Source of the DNA: Mycobacterium sp. ITM-2016-00318 | GTDB taxonomy: Bacteria > Actinomycetota > Actinomycetes > Mycobacteriales > Mycobacteriaceae | Assembly (NCBI RefSeq): GCF_002968285.2 | Contig: NZ_CP134400.1 | Span: forward strand, 496,001 to 560,000 | Direction of reading: 5' to 3' | Length of the DNA: 64,000 nucleotides | Shown here: piece by piece, positions 7,547-16,466 of the stretch | Position numbering within the stretch: position 1 is the stretch's first letter | How the letters are laid out: every line of letters begins with the position of its first letter | The notes under the pieces: model-generated | Seen by the model: only the letters and a program-made list of their open reading frames with translations | Database searches by the model: none | What the model was told of the DNA's origin: nothing | Translations under genes and position numbers: made by a program

Positions 7547-8820
7547 GGTTGCACCGGCTCTGTTTCCGCAGCCGTCGCCTGGCGCAGCCCGAGTAGTCGC
7601 ATTCCGTGGTAGACCACGAGCGCGGCGATCGACCCGAGCGCTATCCCGGTGAACGTCAAACCGCCCAGCTGCCAGGTGAAGTCGGCGATACCGATGATCA
7701 GCGGGATGGCCGCGGTCATCTGGTTCAGCGGCTTGGAGAAGTCGACGTCGTTGGTCAGCCAGATCCGCACGCCGAGGATGCCGACCAGCCCGTAGAGCAC
7801 GATCGTGGCGCCGCCCAGCACGCCGGGCGGGATCGCCGAGATCGCCGCGCCGACCTTGGGGCACAACGCCAGTGCGATGGCCACCGCGGCGGCCACCCAG
7901 TACGCGGCCGTCGAGTAGATCCGCGTCGCGGCCATCACGCCGATGTTCTCGGCGTAGGTGGTGGTGGCCGAACCGCCGCCGAAGCCGGCCAGTGTGGTCG
8001 CCACCCCGTCGGCGGCCAGCGCGCGGCCCATCAGCGGGTCGACGTCGGTGTCGGTCATCTGGCCGACGGACTTCACGTGTCCGATGTTCTCGGCGATCAA
8101 CGCGATCACAGCGGGCAGGAACATGGGCAACACGGCCAGGGTGAACGTCGGCGTCTGGAACTCCGGCAGCCCGATCCACGGCGCCGCGGCGATCCCGGCG
8201 GTGTCGACGTCGCCGAGTATCAGCGCCAGCACGTATCCGGCGACGACGGCGAGGAAGATCGCGAGGCGGCCGATGATGCCGCGGAAGAACGCCAGGCCGG
8301 CAACCAGCAGCACCAGCGTGACGACGCCGACCAACGGACCCTTCTCGAAGTTCGCCTTGGCTGCCGGCGCCAGGTTGAAGCCGATCAGCGCCACGATTGC
8401 ACCGGTGACCACCGGCGGCAACATGACGTCGATCCAGTGCGTGCCGACGACGTGCACGACAACGCCGATGACGATGAGCGCGACGCCGACGGCGACCAGC
8501 CCGCCGAGCGCGCTGCCGGTGCCGTTCAACGCGACCGCCGCCGTGACGGGCGCAATCACCGAGAAGCTCGAGCCGAGGTAACTGGGCAGCCGGTTACCGG
8601 TAATGACCAGGAACAGCATCGTGCCGACACCGGAGAACAGCAGCGTGGTGGCGGGCGGAAAGCCGGTCAGCACCGGCACCAGGAAGGTGGCGCCGAACAT
8701 CGCTACCACGTGCTGGGCGCCGATGCCGATGGTGCGGGCCCAGTCCAGGCGTTCGTCGGGTGCCACGACGAAGTCCGGGTCGGCCTGCGCATCCACGCGT
8801 GTCCATGTCAGCGGTATCAC
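7543..8820 (-). CDS. NCS2 uracil/xanthine permease
   Basis: Nucleobase:cation symporter of the UraA/PyrP type, 425 aa with about 12-14 hydrophobic segments. The N-terminal RTIGIGAQHVVAMFGATFLVP and the GFGGGSATTTYAENIGVMA segment (the substrate-binding loop region, about residues 275-293) are typical. It lies 36 bp downstream of an APC permease on the same strand and overlaps the DDAH gene by 4 bp, so the three are probably one transcript. Uracil is the likeliest substrate, but xanthine cannot be excluded. Confidence 0.88.
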   Translation of the reverse strand: MIPLTWTRVDAQADPDFVVAPDERLDWARTIGIGAQHVVAMFGATFLVPVLTGFPPATTLLFSGVGTMLFLVITGNRLPSYLGSSFSVIAPVTAAVALNGTGSALGGLVAVGVALIVIGVVVHVVGTHWIDVMLPPVVTGAIVALIGFNLAPAAKANFEKGPLVGVVTLVLLVAGLAFFRGIIGRLAIFLAVVAGYVLALILGDVDTAGIAAAPWIGLPEFQTPTFTLAVLPMFLPAVIALIAENIGHVKSVGQMTDTDVDPLMGRALAADGVATTLAGFGGGSATTTYAENIGVMAATRIYSTAAYWVAAAVAIALALCPKVGAAISAIPPGVLGGATIVLYGLVGILGVRIWLTNDVDFSKPLNQMTAAIPLIIGIADFTWQLGGLTFTGIALGSIAALVVYHGMRLLGLRQATAAETEPVQP

Positions 8821-8856
8821 GACGAGTATCTTGCCTGGGCTCGCGCGGTTCCGCGG

Positions 8857-10083
8857 TTATCGGCGCAATCGCCGCACCGCATAGATCGCTGCGCCGAGGG
8901 CGACCACGACGGCGCCGGCCACCACCGACGCCACGGGCAGCAGCGCTGCCAACAACACGCAACCCGCCAATCCGATCACCGGAACGAGCTTGCGATCCAA
9001 CGTCATCGCCGACGCGTTGGCGATCGCGTAGTAGACGAGCACGGCGAACGCCGAGAACCCGATCGCCGAACGAACGTCGGCCAAAGCCGCGACGACCGCG
9101 ACGACGGCGCCGACGGCCACCTCGGCCCGGTGCGGCACGCCGAACCGCGGGTGCACGCTGGCCAGCGCATGCGGCAGGTGACGGTCGCGGGCCATCGCCA
9201 GCGTGGTCCTCGACACGCCGAGTATCAACGACAGCAACGAGCCGAGCGCCGCCACCCCCGCACCGACACGGACCATGGGTTCGAGCCCCGAATGTCCTGC
9301 GGCGCTCACGGCGTCGGCGAGTGGAGCGCTCGAGGTCGCCAACGCGGCACCCAGCTGTAGCTCTACAGCTGCTGCGACAGCGCCGTAGACGACGAGCGTG
9401 ATGCCGAGCGCTATCGGGATGGCAAGCGGGATGGTGCGTTTCGGATCGCGGACCTCTTCGCCGAGGGTGGCGATGCGGGCATAGCCTGCGAACGCGAAGA
9501 ACAGCAGCGCCGCCGCCTGCAAAAGCCCGCCGATGCCGCCGTTCTCGAAGCGCGAACTGGGCGGGTTGTGGACGGTCCCGTCTCCGAGCACGGCCACCAC
9601 GACCGCGGCGAGGACGGCGAGCACGATCACCACGATGACGCGGGTCAGCACGGCCGACTTCTGGACTCCCCGGTAGTTGATCGCCGTCAGCGCAACGACC
9701 GAGGCCGCCGCGACCGCGTGCGCGTGGTCGGGCCATGCGTAGACACCGACCGTCAAGGCCATCGCCGCGCACGACGCGGTTTTGCCGACGACGAAGCTCC
9801 AGCCGGCAAGGTATCCCCAGAATTCGTTCAGCCGCTCGCGGCCGTAGACGTAGGTGCCACCGGACTGCGGGTACAGCGCGGCCAGCCGCGCCGACGACGT
9901 CGCGTTGCAGTAGGCGACGACGGCGGCCACCGCCAGCGCGATGTGCAGGCTCGCACCTGCCGCCGCCGCGGCGGGGGCGAGCGCCACGAAGATGCCTGCG
10001 CCGATCATCGAGCCGAGCCCGATCATCACGGCATCCGCGATGCCCAGCCGCCGTTGCAGTGCGGACTCCTCCGGTGTACTCAC
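8857..10083 (-). CDS. APC-family amino acid permease
   Basis: Amino acid/polyamine/organocation transporter, 408 aa and about 12 TM segments. The first helix carries GLGSMIGAGIF, the consensus substrate-contact motif, and YPQSGGTYVYGRE follows at about 70-85. It is first in a minus-strand run with the NCS2 permease and DDAH. If the run acts together, a basic or methylated amino acid is a reasonable guess, but this is inference from context. Confidence 0.88.
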   Translation of the reverse strand: MSTPEESALQRRLGIADAVMIGLGSMIGAGIFVALAPAAAAAGASLHIALAVAAVVAYCNATSSARLAALYPQSGGTYVYGRERLNEFWGYLAGWSFVVGKTASCAAMALTVGVYAWPDHAHAVAAASVVALTAINYRGVQKSAVLTRVIVVIVLAVLAAVVVAVLGDGTVHNPPSSRFENGGIGGLLQAAALLFFAFAGYARIATLGEEVRDPKRTIPLAIPIALGITLVVYGAVAAAVELQLGAALATSSAPLADAVSAAGHSGLEPMVRVGAGVAALGSLLSLILGVSRTTLAMARDRHLPHALASVHPRFGVPHRAEVAVGAVVAVVAALADVRSAIGFSAFAVLVYYAIANASAMTLDRKLVPVIGLAGCVLLAALLPVASVVAGAVVVALGAAIYAVRRLRR

Positions 10084-10100
10084 CGGGGATCGATACTAAG

Positions 10101-10466
10101 TCAGGTGGCCGGGTCCTCGCCGAACACCGACTCGCGGCCCCAAACGGTGGCGGCGACGAAGACGACGACAGCCAGCACTATCGAGCCGACGGCGACCAAC
10201 GGGATGGCCCAGAGGCGACGCGCCAACAGCGCACTCTCGCATTGCTCGGCATGATCGCCACCGGCTTCGGCAGCCTGGGTCAGGTTGGAGAAATAGCCGG
10301 TGCCGCACTTGATCTGGAACCCGAACTGATCGAAGGCGTTGATGAAGACAGGGAAGTTGAGGGCCAACAAGCCGACAACGATCATCGCGACGCCGAGCAC
10401 TCCGACATAAAAGGCGCGATGGTGATAGTGATGCACTTGTTCGGTCCTCCCGCTCAGATCATGCAT
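10101..10466 (-). CDS. Small two-TM membrane protein
   Basis: Unrecognised protein of 121 aa. A His-rich N terminus (HHYHHR) precedes TM1 (about 19-40). A polar loop with two Cys (about 53 and 75) follows, then TM2 (about 88-110). The ATG at 10466 lies inside the end of the upstream small membrane gene, a 13-bp overlap that argues for coupling. The two loop cysteines may form an extracytoplasmic disulfide. It ends 17 bp before the APC permease start, so it may head that transcript. Confidence 0.65.
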   Translation of the reverse strand: MHDLSGRTEQVHHYHHRAFYVGVLGVAMIVVGLLALNFPVFINAFDQFGFQIKCGTGYFSNLTQAAEAGGDHAEQCESALLARRLWAIPLVAVGSIVLAVVVFVAATVWGRESVFGEDPAT

Positions 10467-10678
10467 ACGTCTGCGACAAGCAGCACCGGCCACGAGACGA
10501 TCGTGCCGAGGAACGACGCGGCGAGGTCGGTGCCGCCCATCCTGTTCAGATGGTCGGTGTGAGTGCTCGACCAGATGGCGCCAACGATGAGGTACGGGGT
10601 GCCCAGCAGAAGCGCGATGACAAGCAGCTGACCGACACTGACTCGGTAGCCGAGCAACCTTCGCAACGCGTCGAGCAC
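10454..10678 (-). CDS. Small two-TM membrane protein
   Basis: Unrecognised 74-aa protein beginning at GTG 10678 behind GGATGGGGGT; an upstream ATG at 10723 in the same frame is poorly spaced from its GGAG. TM1 covers about residues 15-34 (LLVIALLLGTPYLIVGAIW) and TM2 about 51-70. It overlaps the next small membrane gene by 13 bp. It is divergent from the tandem TetR gene at 10808 and could be its target. Confidence 0.55.
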   Translation of the reverse strand: MLDALRRLLGYRVSVGQLLVIALLLGTPYLIVGAIWSSTHTDHLNRMGGTDLAASFLGTIVSWPVLLVADVCMI

Positions 10679-10807
10679 GGGACCCCCATCCGGCCTGCAA
10701 TTCGCCGCTATGTTAATGATCATTCTCCGGCTGGCGACAGGTTTGAAGATTATTTATCAGCCGAAGTCGACCGCTATGTTCCGCCGGGGTCCGTTAGGGT
10801 GATCGCC

Positions 10808-12034
10808 ATGGCGCCCACCCCGCATCCGGGCATCAGGCGACGGCCGAAGGATCGAAAGGCGCAGATCGCACGGGCCTCCGCGGAAGCGTTCAGCGCGCTG
10901 GGATACCACGCGGTCAGCATGGAGGCGATCGCCGCGAGGGTGGGGATCTCGGCGACCGCGCTGTACCGGCACTACCCGAGCAAGTACGACCTCTTTCGCG
11001 ATGCGGTGCTGGCGCTCGGCGAGCAACTGGTGGCATGCACGGCGTTCTCCGACGAGACGCGCGCCGACGCGGACACGCTGCAGCGGCTCATCGGCGCCAT
11101 CACCGACACCGCGCTCGCCAACCGCGAGTCCGGCGGGCTGTACCGGTGGGAGGCGCGTTTCCTGCGCGGCGACGACCAGGCGACGCTCAACGCTCAGATG
11201 CGAATCGTCAACCATCGAATTCAGCGGCCTCTCATGGCACTTCGGCCGGGGCTCACGTCACGGCAGCGCTGGACGTTGTCGTCGTCGATGCTGAGCGTGA
11301 TCGGCAGCATCGTGGACCACCACGCCAAGTTGCCCGCCGTCCACATTCGCGCAGTGTTGGCCGAGGTCGCCACCGCGATCTCCACAGCCGACGTCGCTGA
11401 CGTACCGGAAACGACGGCAGCGCCCGGGCGTAGGCGGCGGGTAGGTGTCGACCCGTCGAAATACGAAGCGCTGCTGACTGAATCGGTGGCGCTGTTCAAC
11501 CGGAAGGGTTACCGGGACACCACGATGGAGGAGATCGCATCGGCGGTCGGCATGCCGACGTCGGGGATCTACCGGTACTTCTCCGGGAAGAACGACATCC
11601 TCGCCGCGATCTACCGGCGCGCCGCCGACCGGCTCTCGTCGGAGGCCTCGTCGATCCTCGTCGAGGTCAGCGATCCGGAGCGCGCGCTGACCGGCCTGAT
11701 CGACGCCTACGTCAAGCGGTCCTTCGACCATCCCGAACTCGCCTACGTCTACTACACCGAACGGTTGCACATGGCGCCCGCCGACCAGAAGATCCTGCGC
11801 AATCTGCAGAGGGCGACGGTCGAATCGTGGGTACGGCTGGTGACCGCGATCCGATCGGACTGGACTGTGGGGCAGGCGCGGTTCGCCGTACACGCGGCCA
11901 TGGCGCTGGTAATCGATGTGGGCAATCTCGTGGCCTACGACAACACCGTGGCCTCGCGGATGATGGTCGGCAGGCTGCTCGACCTCACGCTCCTCGGCCG
12001 CTACCGGTTGCGGACGACGTTGCCCGCCAGATAG
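10808..12034 (+). CDS. Tandem (double) TetR-family regulator
   Basis: A 408-aa protein made of two complete TetR units. The first HTH is at about 17-65 (IAARVGISATALYRHYPSKYDLF) and its ligand domain runs to about 195. The second HTH is at about 217-265 (EEIASAVGMPTSGIYRYFSGKNDI) followed by its own C-terminal domain. Ordinary TetR proteins are about 190-220 aa and dimerise, so this is a covalent pseudo-dimer or a two-site binder. ATG 10808 was chosen; a GTG at 10799 is possible. It is divergent from the small membrane protein pair. The 3' end overlaps a convergent gene by 34 bp. Confidence 0.87.
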   Translation: MAPTPHPGIRRRPKDRKAQIARASAEAFSALGYHAVSMEAIAARVGISATALYRHYPSKYDLFRDAVLALGEQLVACTAFSDETRADADTLQRLIGAITDTALANRESGGLYRWEARFLRGDDQATLNAQMRIVNHRIQRPLMALRPGLTSRQRWTLSSSMLSVIGSIVDHHAKLPAVHIRAVLAEVATAISTADVADVPETTAAPGRRRRVGVDPSKYEALLTESVALFNRKGYRDTTMEEIASAVGMPTSGIYRYFSGKNDILAAIYRRAADRLSSEASSILVEVSDPERALTGLIDAYVKRSFDHPELAYVYYTERLHMAPADQKILRNLQRATVESWVRLVTAIRSDWTVGQARFAVHAAMALVIDVGNLVAYDNTVASRMMVGRLLDLTLLGRYRLRTTLPAR

Positions 12035-12276
12035 GCGCCGTAGCCCAGCAGGCCGATGATGGCCAGCTTGCGTGTCTTGCGCGACGCGAGCCCGAGCCCG
12101 ATCGCGGTTTCGATGCCACCGTCGATGTAGACGTGTTTGCGGGTTTCGCGGGGAAAGGCCTGCTGCGTGACGTCGTCGAACAATTCGGGCCGCACGAAGT
12201 GCGCAACGCCGACGCCTGCGACCCCGAGGCCGGCGAGTGTCGCGAAGCGCGATCCGCCAGAGTTCTTGTCGGACAA
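12001..12276 (-). CDS. DoxX-like small membrane protein
   Basis: A 91-aa protein with three or four short hydrophobic segments. AHFVRPELFDDV and VYIDGGIETAIGLGL resemble the DoxX-like group, but the match is from memory. A TTG start at 12276 is chosen because GAAAGGAAACGAC stands directly upstream and the N-terminal extension from the ATG at 12324 is unconvincing. The 3' end runs 34 bp into the double TetR gene on the other strand. Confidence 0.6.
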   Translation of the reverse strand: MSDKNSGGSRFATLAGLGVAGVGVAHFVRPELFDDVTQQAFPRETRKHVYIDGGIETAIGLGLASRKTRKLAIIGLLGYGAYLAGNVVRNR

Positions 12277-12292
12277 GTCGTTTCCTTTCGGA

Positions 12293-13027
12293 CTATTTCT
12301 TGAGAGTGCCGGTGCGCGGCGCATCGGTGGTCGCGATGCACGTTACCGTGCGGTCGCCCTGGGCCCACGAGTCCTCGCTCGGATACAGCACGAACAAGCC
12401 GACCTCCGGGTCTTCCGCCGCTCCCGGCGAGTAGTCGGCGAATTCCGGCCCGCACTTGTTCTGGTACTCCTCGATCGCGGAGGTGCCAGGGAAGTCGCCG
12501 TCGGGCATCTTCATCACCGAGAAGATCTCGCCGGTATGCGGTTCGCCGCACGGCGCGGTGTCGACGGTGACGACCAGACCCGAAGCAGGCACCTCCTTGA
12601 GGCAGTCACCCGCCTTGACATCGGTCGCGCTGACCGTGTCTTTGCCGAAGACCAGCAGGACGAACACGAGCACCACGACCCCGACCGTCCACAGCGCCGA
12701 GAGCACCAGGCCCGCGATGGCCATTCCGCGGCCACCCCGGCCCTGTTTGGCCCGGTTCAGCCCGACGATGCCGCAGACCACGCTGATGAGGACGCCGCCG
12801 ATCACGCCGAAGACCAGCGAGATGACCGCCCACCAGTTGGTGCCGGGAGTCGGCGGGTACGGCGGCTGTTGCTGGTAGTACGGCGCCTGGCCGGGATAGC
12901 CGCCCGACGGCGGCGGTGGAGGCGGGGGATAGGACCCCGGCGGTGGGGGCGGGTATGCGCCGGGGGGCGGCGGTGGCGGATACGACCCCGGCGGCGGTGG
13001 CTGGTCGGGCGGTGGGCCAGGTGGCAT
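12293..13027 (-). CDS. Proline-rich DUF4190/septum-formation-like membrane protein
   Basis: A 244-aa protein with a cytoplasmic Pro/Gly/Tyr-rich N terminus (about 1-60), two TM segments (about 66-88 and 102-125, DUF4190-like) and an exported C-terminal domain. The domain begins VKAGDCL and contains APCGEPHTGEIF and NKCGPEF, a cysteine pattern typical of septum-formation domain proteins. ATG 13027 is used; GTG 13033 would give a GTGA overlap with the hydrolase stop and is equally credible. Its role at the cell envelope is inferred from domain class. Confidence 0.75.
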   Translation of the reverse strand: MPPGPPPDQPPPPGSYPPPPPPGAYPPPPPGSYPPPPPPPSGGYPGQAPYYQQQPPYPPTPGTNWWAVISLVFGVIGGVLISVVCGIVGLNRAKQGRGGRGMAIAGLVLSALWTVGVVVLVFVLLVFGKDTVSATDVKAGDCLKEVPASGLVVTVDTAPCGEPHTGEIFSVMKMPDGDFPGTSAIEEYQNKCGPEFADYSPGAAEDPEVGLFVLYPSEDSWAQGDRTVTCIATTDAPRTGTLKK

Positions 13028-13029
13028 CG

Positions 13030-13647
13030 TCACGAGAGCAACCGTAGCCCCGCGTCGACGGCCAGTACCGGCACATCGAGACTCTTGGAGCCGAGATCGT
13101 GGCGGGCGCCGGTGATCTCGACGACCTCGGTCGTCGCCGGGATCAACGCTGCAGCCGCGCGCACCTCGTCGATGGAACCGAACGGATCCGACGTGCCATG
13201 GGTGAACACCGTCGCCGCGCCGATCCTCGGCAGGTGTTCGGTGCGGGCTCGTTCCGGCTTGCCCGGCGGGTGCAGCGGGTAGGAGAACAACGTCAGCGCA
13301 TCGACGCGCGCACTGCCATCGGCGACAGCCATCGACGTCATCCGGCCGCCGTACGAATGGCCGCCGGCCAGGACCGGGCCCGAGATCGTGGCGGCGACGA
13401 GCTCGATCGCCTCGACGACGCCTGACTGGTCGGCGGCGGCGGATCCCGAGGGCGGACCCTTGTGCCGTCGCCTGCGGTAGGGCAGGTTGTAGCGCACCGC
13501 GAGCCAGCCTCGGGCGGCCCATTCGTCGCAGATCCTCTTCAGCAGCGGGGCTTCTCGGCTGCCGCCCGCCCCGTGGGTCAACACCACCGCGCCCTTCGGC
13601 GTGCCCGCAGGCTCATGTGCGATGCCCGCAATGGCCGCAAGATTCAT
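13030..13647 (-). CDS. Alpha/beta hydrolase (dienelactone hydrolase-like)
   Basis: A 205-aa hydrolase. LTHGAGGSRE holds the oxyanion strand, AGGHSYGGRM carries the nucleophile Ser in GxSxG, THGTSDPFG offers the acid and GARHDLG the His. The start at 13647 overlaps the thiD stop as TGATG, so it is co-translated with thiD. The same hydrolase-thiD pairing occurs as Rv0421c-Rv0422c in M. tuberculosis as recalled. It may be under the same TPP control. Substrate unknown. Confidence 0.82.
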   Translation of the reverse strand: MNLAAIAGIAHEPAGTPKGAVVLTHGAGGSREAPLLKRICDEWAARGWLAVRYNLPYRRRRHKGPPSGSAAADQSGVVEAIELVAATISGPVLAGGHSYGGRMTSMAVADGSARVDALTLFSYPLHPPGKPERARTEHLPRIGAATVFTHGTSDPFGSIDEVRAAAALIPATTEVVEITGARHDLGSKSLDVPVLAVDAGLRLLS

Positions 13648-14489
13648 CAGGGTGCCATGCTCAGCCGGAACAGCGGTGACACCGGGCCGTGGCCCTGCCC
13701 CAACGGGTATGCCGCACGCAGGCATTCGGTGACCCACGACTTCGCGAAGGCGACCGCGTCGGTCATGGGGTAGCCGTGCGCCAGCGCGCTGGCCGTGGCC
13801 GCGGCGAGCGTGTCACCCGCGCCGTGGTCGTCGGCGGTGTCGATGCGGGTCGCGCCGAATTCGTAGAAGTCGGTGCCGTCGTACAACAGGTCGGGGCTCT
13901 CCGGCGACGACCGCAGATGACCGCCCTTCACCAACGCCCACCGCGGCCCGAGGGCGTGCAGCGCGCGGGCCGCCTCCCGCTGAGAGGAGTCGTCGACCAC
14001 ATCGATGTCGACGAGCAGTCGCACCTCGTCGAGGTTGGGCGTGATCAGAGTCGCCAGCGGAAACAGCTCATCCCGCAGGGAGTCCAGCGCGCTCGGGTGC
14101 AGCAACGGGTCGCCGTGCATCGACGCGCAGACGGGGTCGACCACAAGGGGAACCGTGCCCGCCAGGCCCTGCGAGCGCCAGGTGTCGGCGATCGTTGCGA
14201 TGATCTCCGACGACGCCAGCATTCCGGTCTTGGCGGCCTGGATCCCGATGTCGCTCGCGACGGCTTCGATCTGGCCTGCGATCACCTCGACCGGGATCTC
14301 GTGAAAGCCTCGGACGCCCATCGAGTTCTGCACCGTAACGGCCGTCACCGCAACACACGCGTGCACACCGAGCAGTGCGAAGGTGCGCATGTCGGCCTGG
14401 ATGCCTGCGCCGCCGCCAGAGTCCGAACCGGCGATCGTCATCACCCGCGGCGGGGTCTGATTGCCGGGCGTCAACGGTAGGAAACTCAT
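13647..14489 (-). CDS. thiD: Hydroxymethylpyrimidine / phosphomethylpyrimidine kinase
   Basis: Thiamine biosynthesis: two successive phosphorylations of HMP to HMP-PP. The ribokinase-fold signatures are present: [21 protein letters not shown] at the N terminus (substrate site), TITPNLDE-type [12 protein letters not shown], and [18 protein letters not shown] with the anion hole and catalytic Asp near the C terminus. Length of 280 aa is normal. A TPP riboswitch immediately precedes it and its SD lies inside the aptamer. thiC is not adjacent here, unlike the M. tuberculosis arrangement I recall. Confidence 0.93.
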   Translation of the reverse strand: MSFLPLTPGNQTPPRVMTIAGSDSGGGAGIQADMRTFALLGVHACVAVTAVTVQNSMGVRGFHEIPVEVIAGQIEAVASDIGIQAAKTGMLASSEIIATIADTWRSQGLAGTVPLVVDPVCASMHGDPLLHPSALDSLRDELFPLATLITPNLDEVRLLVDIDVVDDSSQREAARALHALGPRWALVKGGHLRSSPESPDLLYDGTDFYEFGATRIDTADDHGAGDTLAAATASALAHGYPMTDAVAFAKSWVTECLRAAYPLGQGHGPVSPLFRLSMAP

Positions 14490-14495
14490 GACATC

Positions 14496-14590
14496 TCCCT
14501 ACGCCGGCATTACCCGGTCAGGTTCATACGGTCGACGGCACCGTGACGCACTCGAGCCGTCCTCTCAGCGCGCTCGGTGCGCGCTCCCGC
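14496..14590 (-). promoter_or_regulatory. TPP riboswitch (THI element)
   Basis: On the minus strand the conserved blocks appear in order: CTGAGAGGA, then TGAACCTGACCGGGTAATGCC and GGCGTAGGGA. The 5' helix strand lies near 14585-14590. The closing 3' strand ends 7 bases before the thiD ATG, and the GGGAG that would serve as Shine-Dalgarno is part of it. Ligand binding should therefore hide the ribosome site, giving translational repression by thiamine pyrophosphate. Confidence 0.93.
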
Positions 14591-14632
14591 GTGGGTGTTC
14601 AGGCGTTGTCACGCTATCGCATGGAACAAGAA

Positions 14633-14662
14633 TTGCTCGGGAAAGGTTTGTATAGCTAATAT
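14633..14662 (+). promoter_or_regulatory. Candidate sigma-A promoter of MFS exporter
   Basis: TTGCTC (14633-14638) and TAATAT (14657-14662) are separated by 18 bp in an unusually AT-rich patch. The predicted start is about 40 bases before the exporter ATG at 14706. Confidence 0.4.
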
Positions 14663-14705
14663 ATGTTTTTTGAACCGATACGAACTCTTGTGTGAGCGAA
14701 GTGTG

Positions 14706-16466
14706 ATGACGACCGAAACCGAGATGACGAAACCTCCAGTCGTGGCCAACGCCGATGTCGCAGTATTCGAGACCGCGCGCCGCCGCAGGCGCATGGACCA
14801 CGATCACCCCTTCTACAAGTGGGTGGTGCTGTCCAACACCACGCTGGGGACCCTACTGGCGACGATCAACGCGTCGATCGTGCTGATCTCCCTTCCCGCC
14901 ATCTTCCGCGGCATTGGGCTCAACCCCCTCGCCCCGGGCAATGTCAGCTACCTGCTGTGGATGCTGATGGGATACCTGGTCGTCACCGCGGTCCTGGTGG
15001 TCCCGTTCGGTCGACTCGGCGACATGTTCGGCCGGGTGCGCATATACAACCTCGGCTTCGTGGTGTTCACGCTGGCGGCCGTCGCGCTCTCGTTCGACCC
15101 GTTTCACCTCGGCAGCGGCGCGCTGTGGCTGATCGCCTGGCGGGTGGTCCAGGGCGTCGGTGGTGCGATGTTGATGGCGTCGTCGTCGGCGATCCTCACC
15201 GACGCCTTCCCGTCCAACCAGCGCGGCATGGCGCTCGGCGTGAACATGGTGGCCGCTGTCGCCGGCTCCTTCCTCGGACTGCTCATCGGTGGCTTCCTCT
15301 CCGAGTGGCACTGGAAGGCAATCTTCTGGGTCGGCGTGCCGATCGGCATCCTCGGCACCATCTGGAGCGTTCGGTCGCTGAGGGAACTCGGCGTCCGCAC
15401 CCCCGGCAGGCTCGACTGGGCGGGCATCCTGACCTTCGGCCTCGGCCTGACGATTCTGCTCACCGGCATCACCTACGGCATTCAGCCCTACGGTGACTCG
15501 ACCACCGGCTGGACGAGCCCGTGGGTGCTTGGCGCGATCGGGTCCGGCCTGATGTTGCTCGCGGCGTTCTGCTTCATCGAACTACGGGTGGCCGACCCGA
15601 TGGTCGACATCAGGTTGTTCCGCTCCGCCTCGTTCGGGATGGGCAACCTCGCGGGGCTGATGTCGTCGATGGGCCGTGGCGGCCTGCAGTTCATGCTGAT
15701 CATCTGGCTTCAGGGCATCTGGCTCCCGTTGCACGGCTACAGCTTCGAATCCACTCCGCTGTGGGCCGGTATCTACATGCTGCCGATGACCGCGGGCTTC
15801 CTCGTCGCCGGACCGTTGGCCGGTTCGCTGTCGGACCGTTTCGGCGCGCGCCCGTTCACCGTCGGCGGCATGCTGCTGATGGCCGTGACTTTCGTTGCGT
15901 TGGTGATGATTCCGGTGAACTTCGACTACTGGCTGTTCGCCCTGCTGGTTTTCCTCAACGGACTCGGCGGCGGCATCTTCACCGCACCGAATACGGCGGC
16001 GATCATGTCCAGCGTTCCCGCCGCCCAACGCGGAGCGGCCTCGGGTGTGCGTGCGACGTTCTTCAACGCGGGGTCGTCGCTGTCGATCGGTGTCTTCTTC
16101 TCCCTGATGATCGTCGGGCTGGCCCACACCCTTCCATCGGCGATGAGCAGCGGACTGCAGGCGCAGGGCGTTTCCGCCTCGGTGGCCAACGATGTGGCCA
16201 ATCTGCCTCCCGTGGGGAGCTTGTTCGCGGCGTTCCTCGGCTACAACCCGATCGCCGAACTACTGGCCCCGTCGGGGGCGCTGGACAACCAGGGCGTCGA
16301 CGTCGACGTGCTGACCGGCAAGACGTTCTTCCCGCAGCTCATCACCGAGCCGTTTCACTCCGGGCTCACCGTGGTGTTCATCGCGGCGGCGGTCATGATG
16401 CTCATCGGTGCTGTTGCGTCGATGTTCAACCCGGGCCGCTACGGCGACGCCGACACCGAGGCTTGA
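14706..16466 (+). CDS. MFS drug exporter, DHA2 (14-TM) type
   Basis: Proton-driven exporter of 586 aa. About 14 TM segments begin near residue 40 (WVVLSNTTLGTLLATINASIV, the DHA2 motif D1 region). Motif A is visible as GRLGDMFGRVR (about 100-110), and motif C-like glycine/proline stretches follow. A periplasmic loop at about 500-540 precedes the last helix. ATG 14706 gives the expected cytoplasmic N tail; the upstream open frame has no support. It is divergent from thiD and its riboswitch. No regulator gene is adjacent. It is not part of the backbone block recalled for M. tuberculosis. Substrate unknown. Confidence 0.88.
   Translation: MTTETEMTKPPVVANADVAVFETARRRRRMDHDHPFYKWVVLSNTTLGTLLATINASIVLISLPAIFRGIGLNPLAPGNVSYLLWMLMGYLVVTAVLVVPFGRLGDMFGRVRIYNLGFVVFTLAAVALSFDPFHLGSGALWLIAWRVVQGVGGAMLMASSSAILTDAFPSNQRGMALGVNMVAAVAGSFLGLLIGGFLSEWHWKAIFWVGVPIGILGTIWSVRSLRELGVRTPGRLDWAGILTFGLGLTILLTGITYGIQPYGDSTTGWTSPWVLGAIGSGLMLLAAFCFIELRVADPMVDIRLFRSASFGMGNLAGLMSSMGRGGLQFMLIIWLQGIWLPLHGYSFESTPLWAGIYMLPMTAGFLVAGPLAGSLSDRFGARPFTVGGMLLMAVTFVALVMIPVNFDYWLFALLVFLNGLGGGIFTAPNTAAIMSSVPAAQRGAASGVRATFFNAGSSLSIGVFFSLMIVGLAHTLPSAMSSGLQAQGVSASVANDVANLPPVGSLFAAFLGYNPIAELLAPSGALDNQGVDVDVLTGKTFFPQLITEPFHSGLTVVFIAAAVMMLIGAVASMFNPGRYGDADTEA

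Noticed and set aside
7606..9360. Long open frame (584 codons) antisense to the permeases
   Set aside because: It is the mirror of two well-conserved membrane protein genes, is Gln/His/Asp/Arg-rich and has no motif; a high-GC artefact.
9353..9370. Near-perfect palindrome AGCTGTAG-CT-CTACAGCT
   Set aside because: It lies wholly inside the APC permease coding sequence and matches its codons; no regulatory context.
10715..10724. AATGATCATT palindrome resembling a Zur/Fur core
   Set aside because: Only ten bases, without the flanking half-sites of known boxes; too short to call.
12293..13522. 409-codon reading of the proline-rich membrane protein gene
   Set aside because: The upstream half is out-of-frame shadow of the alpha/beta hydrolase; the real start is at 13027 or 13033.
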